A stretch of 64,000 bases of DNA from Burhinus oedicnemus (taxonomy: Eukaryota > Chordata > Aves > Charadriiformes > Burhinidae): assembly GCA_008921705.1 (NCBI GenBank), contig VFFE01009204.1, forward strand, positions 499,338 through 563,337, given 5' to 3'. A program made the translations under genes and the position numbers. This document shows positions 46,979 to 59,931 of the stretch, piece by piece (the first letter of the stretch is position 1; each line of letters begins with the position of its first letter). The notes under the pieces were generated by a model. The model was not told the DNA's origin, did not search any database, and saw only the letters and a list, made by a program, of their open reading frames with translations.

Positions 46979-49900
46979 CTGTTGAGAAGTAACAAGGAGG
47001 TAAAGCTTTACAAAGCCGAATAGGGTGCCGAAGAGGATGCAGGCTACCCTCCGTGCGGGGCAGGGAGAGGGCACCTCCTCTCCTCTCCTCTCGTGTGATG
47101 TGATGTGTCTAACTGCCGGGGGGCAGAGGCTCACCTGCACCACCTGCCTTTCATTCTGCTGAATCCACGTGCACGTAGGCTTTACACCTCGCAGATTTCC
47201 ACAGAGCTGATATTACAGGGACCTGTGATACAAGCATTGCCTACAGGCTTTCTGCGTCACCAGAATTCACAATTAATTCCCTCTCAGGGCACATGATGCA
47301 GAAGGCTGGCTGGGCTCCAGACGCCCTCCCAAAGCCTGGGTATGGTCTGTCCTGGGCTCAGCCCTCCCTTGGCTTTCCACGCTTTATCCTTCCTAGCAGA
47401 AGTCGGACTGCCTGTTCACTTCCATGCATCAATACACTCAAGGAGTAATTAGTGCTAAAAGAGGACGTTGAGTGATCAAAGCACTTTACAAACACTAATC
47501 AAAGCGGACGCCACCTGGCCAACCTATCTGTTTTACAGATGAGAAAGCTAAGACAGAAAGGCGGCCACACAAAAAGTCAGAGCAAAACACAGAACTCAGG
47601 AGTCCATTTGCAACTCTGCTGTCGGCAATCAGGTCACATCACTCTCCTCTCTTCATATTTGCAACTGCATTTCCAGCCTAGCTCTAAAATTACTAACCTA
47701 AGATGAGGAAAAGACAAATTATTAAGCCTAGTTGTTAACTTTTGGGGCGATAATTTCCATCTTCATTTGGACTGCCCTGTCTAGAGTGTTGCAATCTATT
47801 GTAACTTTATGGCACTGATAAACTTGTTCTTTATTCTGTAAAACTCCACTTTTACTCCAGCAAAACACTCCATAGAGTAATATGATCTATAGTGGTCCGC
47901 ATGAAAAAAAACAACTACCAAGCAGGAAGGGCACAGAAGGTAAGAAACTGACACCTAGTTAGGGATAACACAGTCCAAACTCACAAAAATAGTAACTTGT
48001 AACAGAAACTTTGTAGGCAAGGGAGGCCTAATAAACTGCACTGGGATTTTGTTGCTATGATGTTCATTTACAGCTTCCCAGAGGGGGGGAAAACGGCTCA
48101 ACTCTCTAGTAACTGCTTACTCATCACAAGTAGTGACCCAGATTTTATTTTTTTCCAACTCGCTCTTATTTGAGGTTGTAAGAACAGGCACTTTTTGCCA
48201 GTTCTGCCTGCAAACCACAATACACACTGACAGTTTGGTCTGGAGGCTTAATAGCACCTCAGAAACCTCCCAATAAACTTTATTAAGCTCTGAAGCACTT
48301 TTAAAGGTTTGTTTTTGCGACCACAACAAGAACTAAAGCAGTATGCATCATTTTGCAAGGATAAGAAAGCAATGCCAAGGACAAAGACAGGCTACTGACT
48401 GTTCTTCAAACGTACCTGTGCCCTCCAGCAGCTACATGATGGACGCGTCCTAACCTGGGACTGTGGCACCCCCCCAGAACATGATCCCTAAGGGACGTCT
48501 GACCTACATGATCCCTCCCCTGCAGAAGTTTTAAAAGGTTAAAAAAAAGGGGTTGCTCATTCTTAACTTCACGTTGTTCAAAAATTCAGGATTTCTTTCT
48601 CTAAAACCCACACAAAGAGGGAAGACTACAGAGAGGTTTTTTTTTCAAAGAAAGTTTTTTGTTTTAATGAAATATAGAGATTCAAGTCCAGGAAAATTAT
48701 CTGGAAAAAAGAAAGAAGGGCTATCCTGGGTGTTCCCTTCCACATGACTTAATGTCTTCTGATACTTCTAGTTGAATGAACTAGTGAATAAATAATAAAA
48801 ATACAAACGGGAATAGGAATGAGCGTGACAACAGTATCACACACAGTCTTATTGCAGACTAAAGTTTATACAGGTTTGATCATTAAGCTTGTTTTTCACA
48901 AAGTCTGTAGATAGTGGCTATCACTACCCCATGAGGAATTTCCCAGATGTACGATACAGGCAGTACTCTACAAACAGCAGACTCAAAAGTTGGAAGTGCT
49001 GTAAAGCAAAAGATAAAATATCACCCTAAGGGAAACTAAATAAATGCACTTGGTCATACCTGTAACATAATCAGGTACCTTGCTACAAAGAAATCTACAA
49101 TTACCGCCTCGATTATCAATATAGAGAAGTACTTCCAGTAACTATGGCACTGAAACCCAATTGAGGACCAGGGAGTAATTCAGATAAAAATGCCTTCATG
49201 TCTGATACAAAATAGTTAAAAACTTTCTGAAAGCCTACAGGAAAAAAAAAAAAAAAGTAAAGGATATTGCATATTATCCAAGCACAGATATTACTGAATT
49301 TGTGAGTTCTGTAATTAAATACAGTAATATTGTTGGAACAAAGGAATGTCATTTTGAAGGATGCATGCGAGTTTGCCCAGAGCACCTCTGTCACTGAGTT
49401 TTCCAGCTGCACCTTTACTGTCCAGCTAAACGGTCCTTAGTCTAGAGAACCGAGACACATCATAGCAACCACTTTCAGAGCTATAAGAGTGACGCAGAGT
49501 GCAGACGGTCAACAATATCGTAATAATTGGGAACTAAACACAGAGGAATAAAGATTGGTATTAACATAGGAGAAAAAAGTTGAAAATTAAAAAAGAAAGA
49601 AAGAATTTGAAACCTGCTGTAAGAACATCCTAGAGGAGAGAACAATCAGCTCTTATTCCTACCTCTGGAACAGTTTTAAGCTGTGCGGTGAAAAAGGATT
49701 GCTGCTGCAAACCAGGCATCCAAGGCACGGCCCACAGCCCTCAGCGTAAAGCCCGTATGTCCCAAGGAAAGGCATTCTCTGACATTTTCAGCATAAAATG
49801 GGACGCAAGAGAAAGAGGAGATAAAAGCATAATCCTCTCTAAACGACTGCAACTGAGCAAGCACGGACAGTACTGGGAAACCTGGCTTCCCTCCACCATA

Positions 49901-52900
49901 GCTCAGGCCTTTTACAGCTGGCTGTCACAAACAAACAAAGCTGCGGCATTTCCTGATCATTGGGAAAATATATTCTACTTCAGTAAGAGAAATATCCAAA
50001 GAAACCCCCCGTATATTCCATTTAGTACGGTTGCACCTCTTTGACGCATTCACGAAGAAAAGTAACAGAGGAAGCATGCAATGTAACCTTGATTTATGCA
50101 ACTGTAAAGAGCTGGGTAGTAAAGAGCTCAGGAGTTATTAATCACCTCTATCACTGGCAGCATTAATCGCCTGGTGACGGAAATCCTAGTGGACCCCGTT
50201 CGCTGAGTAGTCCTCTCAGAGGCAACTGCAAATTTATGAATTCGTGTTATTTTTCATCTCCCTACAGAAAATCAGTGGTCTGAAGAAACGGACAAAGCTG
50301 GAAACTGAACCCCCTACCCCTGTCCCTCACTAGAGTACCAGTGTTTACTCACGATGCTCCACACTCAGAAGATCTAGTTCCCCTTCTTCAATGCCAAAAT
50401 AAATACCAGAAGGAGCCCCAGCATGTTTAGAAATGCATCACTTTCTCACTATTGGCAACTATACAGACGGAACTTATTTGAGGAGGCCATTCATCAGTCT
50501 TCAGATTGGAAGGAACAGCATAGCTGCACGGAAACAGGGCAGCTCTGAGATTCCGGGTATTAGTGCTTCTCCAGTGGCACACAGCCCACTGCGCTCCCAC
50601 TGCAAGTCACGAAAGCAGAGGAAAGGCACATGGCTCCGGCTGGAGATCTCATTTACTAAATTCTTGGTATAGTACAGCTAGGAGCTGGGAGGAAAACAAG
50701 AGAAGGTGAGAGAAGTCTCCCTTTTACACAAGTATGTCAGTGATCTTGATTCAATTAAAATATCAGGAAACATTCACTTTCTTTAGTCATTAAAATAGCA
50801 GGCAAGTATTTTAATTCTTTGCAAAAAGTTCCAAGTCTGTCACTGCAAAACCATATGCCTTCTACTTAATGCTAGTACAATACATCCTAGTCAGTATATC
50901 CTACAGTATAACCTATGTAATGAACTGCTTTAGGTGGACACTAAAAATCTGTCTTCTCTGTTTCTGAAATATATTCTTTCTTAAGGAAATTTCAGAATGT
51001 TTTGGGGACCTTTTTATAGTTGGGTTTTTCTCTTATATTGCAATATAGCAATAGTGCCTTCCACAGCAAGATTACTTTATGTCTATTGAATATATAAGAA
51101 ATGGTCTTATCACTATGTTCCATGTGGTGTAAAACTGAGAATGAGTCCAAAGGCCTAATGCTCAAATGAAACATTTTCACCAATTGAAAATATTCTCTAA
51201 AATGCTCACACTTTAGCAAATATGAATTATTTAACAGTCACATTTTTGCCCTAAATTATTTAAGGAAATCGTATTTGCAAGCCACAAAAGCACCAAGGTC
51301 TCAAAATGCTAGCAGATAAATAATGAATATCTAAGCAGAGGTCCTTGGAACTGAAAAAAAAATCCCAGTCAGAACTGTGTCACAGCTAGGTTAGTTTGTA
51401 AGTCAGATAATACATTTCAGACGAGTTCAAAATAGGCAACAGATCTTTTTAAACTGTCCAAAAGTGAAACCTCAGAATTACAATTTCAAAGAGTCATTTT
51501 CATTCAAGTAACAAGCCAAGATGGAAATATTTGGAGACCAGAAACTGCAGCTGAAAACCAATGGAGGTCAGAATTCAATAAACAGCTCAAAAGAGATGAA
51601 GAAAAGCCAAAACATGAAGGAAAAAAGGTTTTTTTTGAAAAGCAGGAAACTGTGGAGAGCAGAAGAAAAAGAGAAATGACAATGAAGCATTTTGAGTATT
51701 GTAGTATTGCTTCTTGCTGGTACTTGATGCAGCTTTCCCAAGAGCTGCTGAGAAGTGACTGCATGTGCTGACTCTAACTGTAAAAAAATACGAGATACAG
51801 CAGAGAGAGCTAAATCTTCATTGTCAAAAACCATCAGAAGTGTATGCAACACAAGGGGTGTCAAGACAGGCAGGAAAGGATGACTTTTTATCTAACACTG
51901 CTAGCTGCCCAGCCGCTTTTCCTTCCCAGGCATAAGCACCACATCCAGCTCAGCACCGGCAAGGAGACCTGTTCCGGCAACGAGACCCACAATTATTTAC
52001 AATGGAGATGAAACAGCTCAGGTGCTGAGGATCGGGCAGTCACGACGTGATTTGCATCATGTTCAGCTCATTTCCAAGCAACAGATTTACTGAGTCTTCC
52101 TGCTGCGGCAATAAACAACGTTTACTCAGAGGGTAATCCGTTTTTTCGGATCAGCATGGGAAGGGAATATGTGTTCATCCACTGGAACCAGGTTCACACA
52201 AGGAATTAAGTCCCAGGTTGTTGATTACCTTTGGCAACAGCCAAAAAAGGTTTGCACAAACTCAGAGGAGAAGACTAGAAAACAGAAATCTAAAGAGACA
52301 AGACTGTTTTTTAAAGGCATGTAAGCTATATGAATGGACCCTGACTCACCCTGTCTGAATGGCTTATTTTTCTAAACAGGAATCAGTGTTTCCTCCATAA
52401 AATCATAGTTATTTGGCTGTGACAAGCTATCAGGACAACAAGAACTCCACATTTTAAGTACAAGCTATTTATAGCAGTTTGCAGACACAGAAGTCATGAT
52501 TTTGTCATGATCAATGAAAATCACAACAGCATGACCTCCACGCTGTCCTACAGAAACAGACCTATTTGTCCCTGCTGCATTGAGACCTGAGGCATCCACA
52601 AAAGATGAGGTTGCCTGTGGTGGCACCCCATCCGTAACTGTGCCTCCAGTAGTACAAATGAGAAAACAGGCTATAACCAACCTTGCAGTCTACAGCTCTT
52701 GCTTAATCCAGGCTTGGCAAACTTCAAAACAGGTATTTTTAAGGTGTAATTTGTGTCAGAGATCTTTTAACGTGCTATTCCTCATCAGTAGTTGTTATAG
52801 TAAATAAAGCTCATACCTTGAAAAAGAATTTTTCAGCCTATTTAGCTGCCTAACTCCAGGGTATACCAATACTCATATACCACATCTCTAATCTAAAATG

Positions 52901-55086
52901 AAGGTGCTTTAAAAGTCATCCTCCTTTCTGGTGGGCAGCTTATTTTGTCTACAGACAGAAAAGCATTATGATTTTTTTTCTCATTCTTAGTGGTGTTTAA
53001 AAAAGTAACACTCCTCCCCCGAAAACTAAGCTATTTTACCATCTGTACGGTACCAGTTACACAATATTTCTTAACAACAGAAATCCTGTATGCGAAGTAT
53101 GATGGCTTATTTCAAAATACTGATTCTCCTCCACTTTGCAAAGTACTTTGGCTTTATGTACTATGTAGTAGGAAGCCTGGGGTTTGTTTCAAACAAAATC
53201 TCACTGCTGTTCAGAGAGCAAGAGCTTTATTTACAACAGCTTTCTGTCTGAAACACTTTCCTCATCCTTTATGCCTATTGATTCTCTACGTTCTCCTAAA
53301 TCCTCCTGAAAAAAAAGTGCGTTCTTGACCCTTCCTCTTTATTTCTCACTCTCCAGTCTATTATTATTTATATGTCTGTCAGACATTGTGCCAGCGTTTT
53401 TCATGCAGGCAGAAACGTAATCACTAGGTGTTTTCTCTGCTACTAATTCCTCACAGAAAGCAGTTAGATTTTAGCAATTCGATCTTCAGCTTAACCTGGC
53501 CTGAAGATTGTGTAGTCTAAATGCAGAGAGGGTGCAACACAACTGGAAACACAAGGGCATGAGAAAATAATGTCAGATTAAAAAAGTAACTCTTACAGCA
53601 AATTACACCTTTAATGAAAAAAGCATGTGTGAAACAAACTATTAGTATTAAATTAGTTGCCCCTGGCGATGTACAGAAAAAGAAAACCTGGTATTTATGG
53701 AGAACAGGCTCTTTCCTCTTCCTGGTCAAAGCATAATACTTATATAGAAAAAAGGACTTAATCCGCGGAAGAGTAGCTGATGCATGTCCAGAAAGAAGCA
53801 CAAGGCAGATCTAAATCTTCCTCCTATTCCAGGTGACAAAATAGCTTATTTCAGGCTTCTCCATGCCAAAACCAACTCGAGCGGTTCTGCAAGTCCAGGC
53901 TCCGCTCTTTGTAAAGAAGTCCCAACCACAGCCTCATGGAGATGGTGGGGTGATAAAACCACTGTAATGGTTTAGTACCATCCAAAGAACACTTACGCAT
54001 GGAGAGAAGATCTATGACACTGCCAACTCTTGCATTATTTTCTTGACATCCCTAAGATAAATTACTACTGCATTAAACCCTCAATGTAAACATAAGTACT
54101 TATCTCTTAAAGAAGCAAGAAAAAAGAGCATGAAAATGCCAATAGACTTTACCATAAAAGCTGATGATAGCAGAACTCAAATAAAAATGGGATTTTTTTG
54201 TAGATCTAAATGATTTCTATGTTACAGTCTAATTCTAGTAGTTCATGGTTGCAATTACAAATCTGCCACAGTCAAGATCTACCAGTTTTTACACTGATGG
54301 CCAAAGATTCCAGAGCAGAGTAGAAAGAAGACTGCAGTGTTGTGATGCTGCAAGAATCCAGTAGAGGGTTATTTTGTGATTAATGAAGATAACTTCAATC
54401 AAACTTGAAACTAAAAGTGGTAAATTATACTTCATATTGAGAGGCTAAAGAAATGGCAACAAATAACACCAAAGAAACAGAAAGAAAAGAGGACCCAAGT
54501 TTTAACCACCATGAAAGGACTCATTTGTCCAAAGAAAATGCAACTTTGTAACTCATTTTATCCCTAAAAATGCTATCAAAGTGAATTCCATCTAACTGTA
54601 CAGCACAATTATTTCACGGATTCTTTACTTCAAAAGAATTGAGGTCATTTCAATACCTCATGTATCCTAGTGGCCAACCTTTTTGAGAAAAGCCTGCCTT
54701 TCCAACAACCTGTGCCCATCTTTTCCAGACAGGGGTGCAGAAATCCGCACATGCTTTCCTCTCATATTGGCAACCTACAGTAACACTGGCATGAAGCTCA
54801 CTACTACCACAGAAATAAAGGAAATGGTAGAACAGAAGGAAACATGAAACACAGCCAGCAGAGCTTGTCACAGGTGGCACTATGAGTATTAGGTGACCCA
54901 CGCATGTCTTTGAAGATTGTCATTGTGGAGGTTTTGGGAAAGAAACAGTGCTGACGCATCACCGCACTGGAAGCAGGAATGAGCTAACGGTGATACGATG
55001 TCAGCCTCATCGCTCACAGAGTGAAAGCTTTCGTTTGCCCCTGCAGCACGCACCCGAGGGCTGTGGCAGCTGGTGGCGAAACCCAC
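46979..55086 (-). other. DMD: DMD intron 74
   Basis: An 8,108-bp GT-AG intron (gtgggt...ctcaacag). It carries a probable MIR-like SINE relic (about 47467-47660), a short CTCCT repeat near 47075-47093 and a 17-A run near 49240-49256. No other gene or exon was recognised. Confidence 0.88.
47467..47660 (+). mobile_element. Probable ancient MIR/core-SINE remnant, intron 74
   Basis: The plus strand contains, in order, text like the MIR family of amniotes: aagcactttacaaacactaa, then ttttacagatgagaaagcta with agacagaaag, then cacaaaaagtcagagc and cagaactcaggagtcc. The order and spacing fit the core-SINE, while the many substitutions fit a very old insertion. It could alternatively be a related ancient amniote SINE with the same core. 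Confidence 0.55.
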
Positions 55087-55245
55087 CTGTTCTCCTCCTC
55101 CAGGTCCGCGAGGATTCTCTCCAGTTCCCCTCTTTCCTCACTCTCCAGAGAAATCAGGATCTGGGCAGGGCTTCGGGGCTGGCTCAGGGGGGATTCCTGG
55201 TTCAGACTTTGGCAGTAGTGCTGGATTAACAAGTGTTCATCATCG
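55087..55245 (-). CDS. DMD: Dystrophin exon 74 (syntrophin-binding segment)
   Basis: A 159-bp exon with acceptor ttttccag and donor gtgggt. It begins CGATGATGAACAC and encodes [20 protein letters not shown], continuing through [20 protein letters not shown] to LADLEEEN, about residues 3466-3518 in human numbering. The leucine-rich stretch from about [20 protein letters not shown] starts the first C-terminal coiled coil. Upstream of it lie residues known in mammals to bind alpha- and beta-syntrophin. Glu replaces the human Asp in SLNQD. The exon is a multiple of three and belongs to the cassette of exons that are alternatively spliced in non-muscle dystrophins. The long intron 74 (8.1 kb) separates it from exon 75. 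Confidence 0.97.
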
Positions 55246-55658
55246 CTGGAAAACAGAGGAGGATAAACCAGGCTGTTCCCTTCCTCATTTTTAACTTTGC
55301 AGTGAATACGAGGAGATGATTCACTCCCAGTCTCTCATTTCTTACAAAGGGATTTGCTGAACTCTTTGTAACGAACAGCAGAGCAATGTACCTTAACGCA
55401 AAATCTGCTGAACTGTTTCACTTAGTCTCTGATAATTTCCATTCTCTGCAGAGTCATTCAAGCAAAGGCAAGGCATTTATTTTTACACCTACAAACTCTC
55501 CTTATGTAATAAAGGTGCCCTCTATTTATCTATTTTTCTCTGTAAAATTGTAAATGAGGTGAAATAAAAAAATATTGACTTAATCTAATGAAATTACGCT
55601 ATTTTTCACTGAGTGTTTTTTTGAAATTACAAGTGATGTACACTCAGAATACAAAGCA

Positions 55659-55914
55659 CGGGGGGCAATGGGCACAAGTTGGAACATAGGAAGTTCCATC
55701 CAAACACAAGAAAAAACTTCTTTACAGTGAGGGTGACAGAGCACTGGAACAGGCTGCCCAGGGAGGTTGTGGAGTCCCCTTCTCTGGAGATTGTCAAGAC
55801 CCGCCTGGATGCAGTCCTGAGTAATGTGCTCTAGGCGTTCCTGCGTCAGCAGGGGAGTTGGACAGGATGATCTCTAGAGGTCCCTTCCAACTCTGAAAAT
55901 TCCGTGATTCCATG
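55659..55914 (+). mobile_element. CR1 LINE fragment (3' end), intron 73
   Basis: The plus strand reads through the CR1 end: gggcaatgggcacaagttgg, aacaggctgcccagggaggt, then gatgatctctagaggtccct, and closes with the tail attccgtgattccatga. About 256 bp, 5'-truncated, antisense to DMD. The sequence is moderately diverged from typical CR1. Confidence 0.93.
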
Positions 55915-57339
55915 AAATATATTCTATTTAATACACATGATCTCTTTCTTTATTTTTATGGCCCCCGAAGCTGTCTGGCATTTGAAACAGAAACGTCTCT
56001 GGAAGAGATGCATCTCCAGTTCTGAAAACCTCAACCACTTCTAGAATTACATGAGTGTTTTAGGAGCTAAGGAGATGCACCCGGGCCCTAAGCTATGCAG
56101 CTAACACCAGCAAGAACTGTGAGAAACCATGGAAGGTTTCTCTTGACACCACAAGTCAAGGACAGACAAAAATGACACTGCTGTTAGGAATCTTGTTTTT
56201 CTGGTAGTACTTATACCAAAATAATTTAGTCTAATTTTTTCTCTTAGGTTTGTAATCCGGAATTTAACAGGCATTTTAAATAGCTGTTACTGTTGAAAAA
56301 TTAGAATTCTCCTTCTTTTAATTTTGTTCCTGAAAATGTTAATGATGCCATTTCATAGACTGCAGGAGTGCTAAAGCAATGTAGAGCACATTAACATTAA
56401 TTCATAAAAGGGAAATATTAATTTTTCACAACAGGCATCGTTTCCTTTCTCTAAACAAAATTTTAAAGGCTTGCCAGTTCCTAAATTTATACTTTTAATG
56501 AAACACTTCAACTGTGACTTCCTTCAAACAATTCCTTTGCATTTATAAATATTCTTATGCATCTTAAGTGAATTAACAGTGAAAAAGTGACATAACTATT
56601 CCAATATAATGTCACTTTGCAAGACATTACTCTTTATCTGTGATTTTCAGCCTGCACATATTTTGTATACATAATTGCAATGACACTACATATCAAAATC
56701 TTTTGTGGGACATATACATATTATCTCTTTATTTCCCTCCTTCCCTGTCTCCATCTGTCACTCTAACTGCACTTACAAGCCCAATAATCCAAAACCTGTG
56801 CAAATGTCAACAAATAATACTTAAGCATAACCTGAAAAACAAAACTGAAAGACTTACAGTTGCAAACTCGTGGTGAGCTTTGATTTTGCTGCAATTTGTA
56901 TCTATCTGGATCATATTTCTTCCAAAATTCAGAATGTACAGATTTTTTCTCATTTTAATAGTACAAACCGAATAACAATCTGGATAGTCAGTGCTTAACT
57001 TATTAACTGAGTCGCATTAATACAACTTTTATTTAACCAAAGAACGAATTGAACAGTAAGACCAAAGTGCAATACAAAAGATACGGCTTACATATGATTT
57101 TGTGACCAAGGACACTGAAATATTACTTTGGGGACAACAGGAAATTCCATCTATAATACCATTACTGCTATCCATAACAATTCAAAATTGACATACAACT
57201 TGGAAACCAAGTTTTTATTAACTGTGTGAAACTATACTGACATTGTGTACGTATTAGTTTTGAGGTGTCATTTTAACTTTCTCTTTTTGAACCAATATAT
57301 TTAAACAATGTACTTGGTTGTACAGGGGATTTTCTTTCA

Positions 57340-57381
57340 GAGTTGGTAGGTTACAATCCTGAGTTGGTAGGTTACAATCCT
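57340..57381. repeat. Exact 21-bp tandem duplication
   Basis: The unit gagttggtaggttacaatcc plus t occurs twice in a row without any mismatch, in intron 73. Exact identity implies a recent slippage event. Confidence 0.95.
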
Positions 57382-58515
57382 ACTAAGTTGAAAGAGAAAC
57401 TATTTTGAGACAAAGAAACAGCTTTATTACTATTCAAGAACATCTCACAGGCTCACAACCAACCTTATAAAATACTAATGATTTGGAATCTCAATTTAAG
57501 TGAATGAAAACTGGCCAGAGTACTGTGCTTTAAAGGAACACTACAAATTTAATAAAAGGAAGATTCTGCCTGAATTTTCAAAAAAATCCACCCCTTGAAC
57601 TGTGGTAAGGATGAGATTATGTAGAATAGAAAAAAACACTTTTAGAAAAGTGGGGATTTGAGTTTTTTCATATTTGATTGATTCAGAATCTGTGTTATGG
57701 CTTCTCCTACACAGTTAAGACCAAATTTTTAAGCACAACAATGACTTACGTGCTTCTATTCTGTTTCCAGAAACATTACTCACAGTTAGTTTTCTAATTC
57801 TGTGTCCTTTCAATCAGAGAATAAACAAGATCAGGAAAATCATGAGAGAGGATAAACACATTGTTGTGTCAGAAAACCACAAACAGGCCTCAGTGTGACA
57901 TTAAATTAAACTAATTTTTAAAAATTAAAACTTTTATTTATGACTTTACATTTAAAGTAGCACAACGAATGCTTGCCAGTGATCTGTCCAACTTAAAGTT
58001 TACTACTTCTAATATTTCACGGTGAAGATGAGTCCCTCCTGGCTTCCAACATATTTCAGGTATTTGTAGACCAAAGATTTTTGTTTAGCCCCACTAACCT
58101 TTTGAATGACACTTTGCCCACAACAACATTTTCTAGCTTACAGCAATTTAAACATGATTAAGCTTGCAGTTCAGATAGAAGGGTTATCTTTTCATCTTTG
58201 CCCTTAAAACGCATCAGATGATGAGCATTTTTTCCAAGTAATATGGGAACTATTTGCTGAAAAAATCAGTAGTTTTTTGGAAGAAATTAGTAATTTTAAT
58301 TTTGAAGGTATCAATCATCTGTTTCATGAAGTTGGCATTAAGTTATAAGCCATAAATTTAGACACTATGATACAAATTGAAAGAACAGGAGTTCATCATT
58401 AAATTGAACCAGATGTGGTACATGGCCATGCAAATTCAGTGCTACAGAATTTCATTACAACTTATTAACCTTCACAAGAAAACACATGTCAAAAATACTA
58501 AAACAGCCTACTTAC

Positions 58516-58581
58516 ATGCTCTCATTAGGTGAAATACTGTCATTTAGGTAAGAACCATTGGTGTTCTCCATTTCTGCTAGC
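58516..58581 (-). CDS. DMD: Dystrophin exon 73
   Basis: A 66-bp exon bounded by acceptor ttccacag and donor gtaagt. It encodes LAEMENTNGSYLNDSISPNES, with a split Arg codon at its start and a split Ile codon at its end (about residues 3443-3465 in human numbering). It forms the start of the syntrophin-binding segment together with exon 74. Thr replaces the human Ser in ENSNG; the rest of the peptide matches. The exon keeps the frame if skipped. It is separated from exon 72 by the shortest multi-repeat intron here (1.28 kb, carrying one CR1). Confidence 0.96.
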
Positions 58582-59865
58582 CTGTGGAAAAATAAACAAA
58601 ACTCATTAAAATCAATTATGTTTTCCAGAAACTTTATTTGCTCTAACATTCTTGAAAGAATTAAGGACTGTGATGTTTCTGACGAATTTGAAATTTGAAT
58701 TAATTTACACTCACTGTTGATCACCAATAAGTTTTGCAATAAGCTATCGCAAAGGATTGTTTATTTGTTACAATGACCTGGCTAGACTCACTTCTAAGTT
58801 TTCAACCCTTTCTCTGAGGTTATATTCCACTCCTCATGATTAATTAATTCCACAATCAAAGAAAGGCCTTAAGATGCCAGGGGATTACACAAATTGCTTT
58901 GTACCTGGCAATGTCATCATCAGAACTGTAATGATCAGTCATTTCTCATTGGTTTTCAACACTCAGCCCCTCCTAAACATTCCGCATAATTCAGAAATAC
59001 GTCTCCTGATCAAGTGATTTTTTTTGCTCAGCTGGTCCAAAAACATTTACATATTTATGCAATTAACCCACTTTCTCATTCTTAAGAGCAGTATGAAAGC
59101 AGACAAGTGAACTAGAACACCAATATACCACTATTTTATCCTCCAAATCAAGGAAAAATCACGTTTGTAGTATTCCACGAGGTGAATTATTTAACATTAA
59201 AATGGCACTTGCGATTCACATAGAGTTTGGAGGTTTCTGCTCTTCTGATTTGTACAACTACACCAGGGTCCACATTAAAAAGGAAACCCTATGTAGAATC
59301 ATAGAATCACAGAACGGTTTGGGTTGGAAGGGACCTTTAAAGATCAGCTAGTCCAACCTCCCTTGCAATGAGCAGGGACATCTTCAATTAGATCAGGTTG
59401 CTCAGATCCCCATCCAAGCTGACCTTGAATGTTTCCAGGGACGGGGCATCTACCACCTCTCTGGGCAACCTGTGCCAGGGTTTCACCACCCTCAGCGTAA
59501 AAAATTTCTTCCTCATACCTAGTCTGAATCTACCCTCTTTTAGTTTAAAACCATTACCCCTTGTCCTATTGCCACAGGTCCTATTAAAAAATCAGTAACC
59601 TGAGTGCACAGCGTCACGAAGACCCCACAGGACTTAAAGGCCACTTCTGACCACACAGGTGCTCTGGCATGCAAGTTAGTTGACAGGCTGGTTAGCAGCA
59701 ACCACAGGCGATACTCTGCACCCCAGAGCCTGGAAAGCAAAACCCCAAACCCTACGTTTCTTCAAGAAGTGCTGAGGTAGCAGCTAGCCTTTGGGATTTT
59801 TATTTTTTTTTTTAAAAAATGATTGTTTAGAGAAAGATCTGCCTAACGTCCAGCTGGTCTCATAC
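58582..59865 (-). other. DMD: DMD intron 72
   Basis: A 1,284-bp GT-AG intron (gtatga...ttccacag). A CR1 fragment (59295-59593) fills almost a quarter of it, in sense orientation relative to DMD. Nothing else was recognised. Confidence 0.9.
59295..59593 (-). mobile_element. CR1 LINE fragment (3' end), intron 72
   Basis: On the plus strand it opens with agaatcatagaatcacagaa, the reverse complement of the ATTCTRTG-type octamer tail of CR1. It continues with ggttggaagggacctttaaa and the usual CR1 3' region, then reverse-transcriptase C-terminal sequence such as that near 59460-59575. It is a 5'-truncated, decayed copy, as is typical of avian CR1, and lies in sense orientation with DMD. Confidence 0.92.
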
Positions 59866-59931
59866 CTGCTAGCATAATGTTCAATGCGTGAATGAGTATC
59901 ATCATGTGAAAGCTGAGGGGACGAGGCAGGC
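59866..59931 (-). CDS. DMD: Dystrophin exon 72
   Basis: A 66-bp exon encoding PASSPQLSHDDTHSR followed by IEHYAS, bounded by acceptor tatag and donor gtatga. Its first base completes an alanine codon begun in exon 71, and its last two bases begin the Arg codon completed by exon 73. It covers roughly residues 3422-3443 in the numbering of the 3,685-residue human protein. It lies just after the ZZ zinc-finger region, in the linker leading to the syntrophin-binding segment. The length is a multiple of three, so skipping keeps the frame. Exons 71-74 are known to be alternatively spliced in mammalian dystrophin. The peptide is nearly identical to the human one as I recall it. Confidence 0.96.

Larger units (their letters stand above)
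55246..58515 (-). other. DMD: DMD intron 73
   Basis: A 3,270-bp GT-AG intron (gtaagt...ttttccag). It contains one antisense CR1 tail (55659-55914) and an exact 21-bp tandem duplication (57340-57381). The rest is AT-rich sequence in which I see no gene. Confidence 0.9.
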
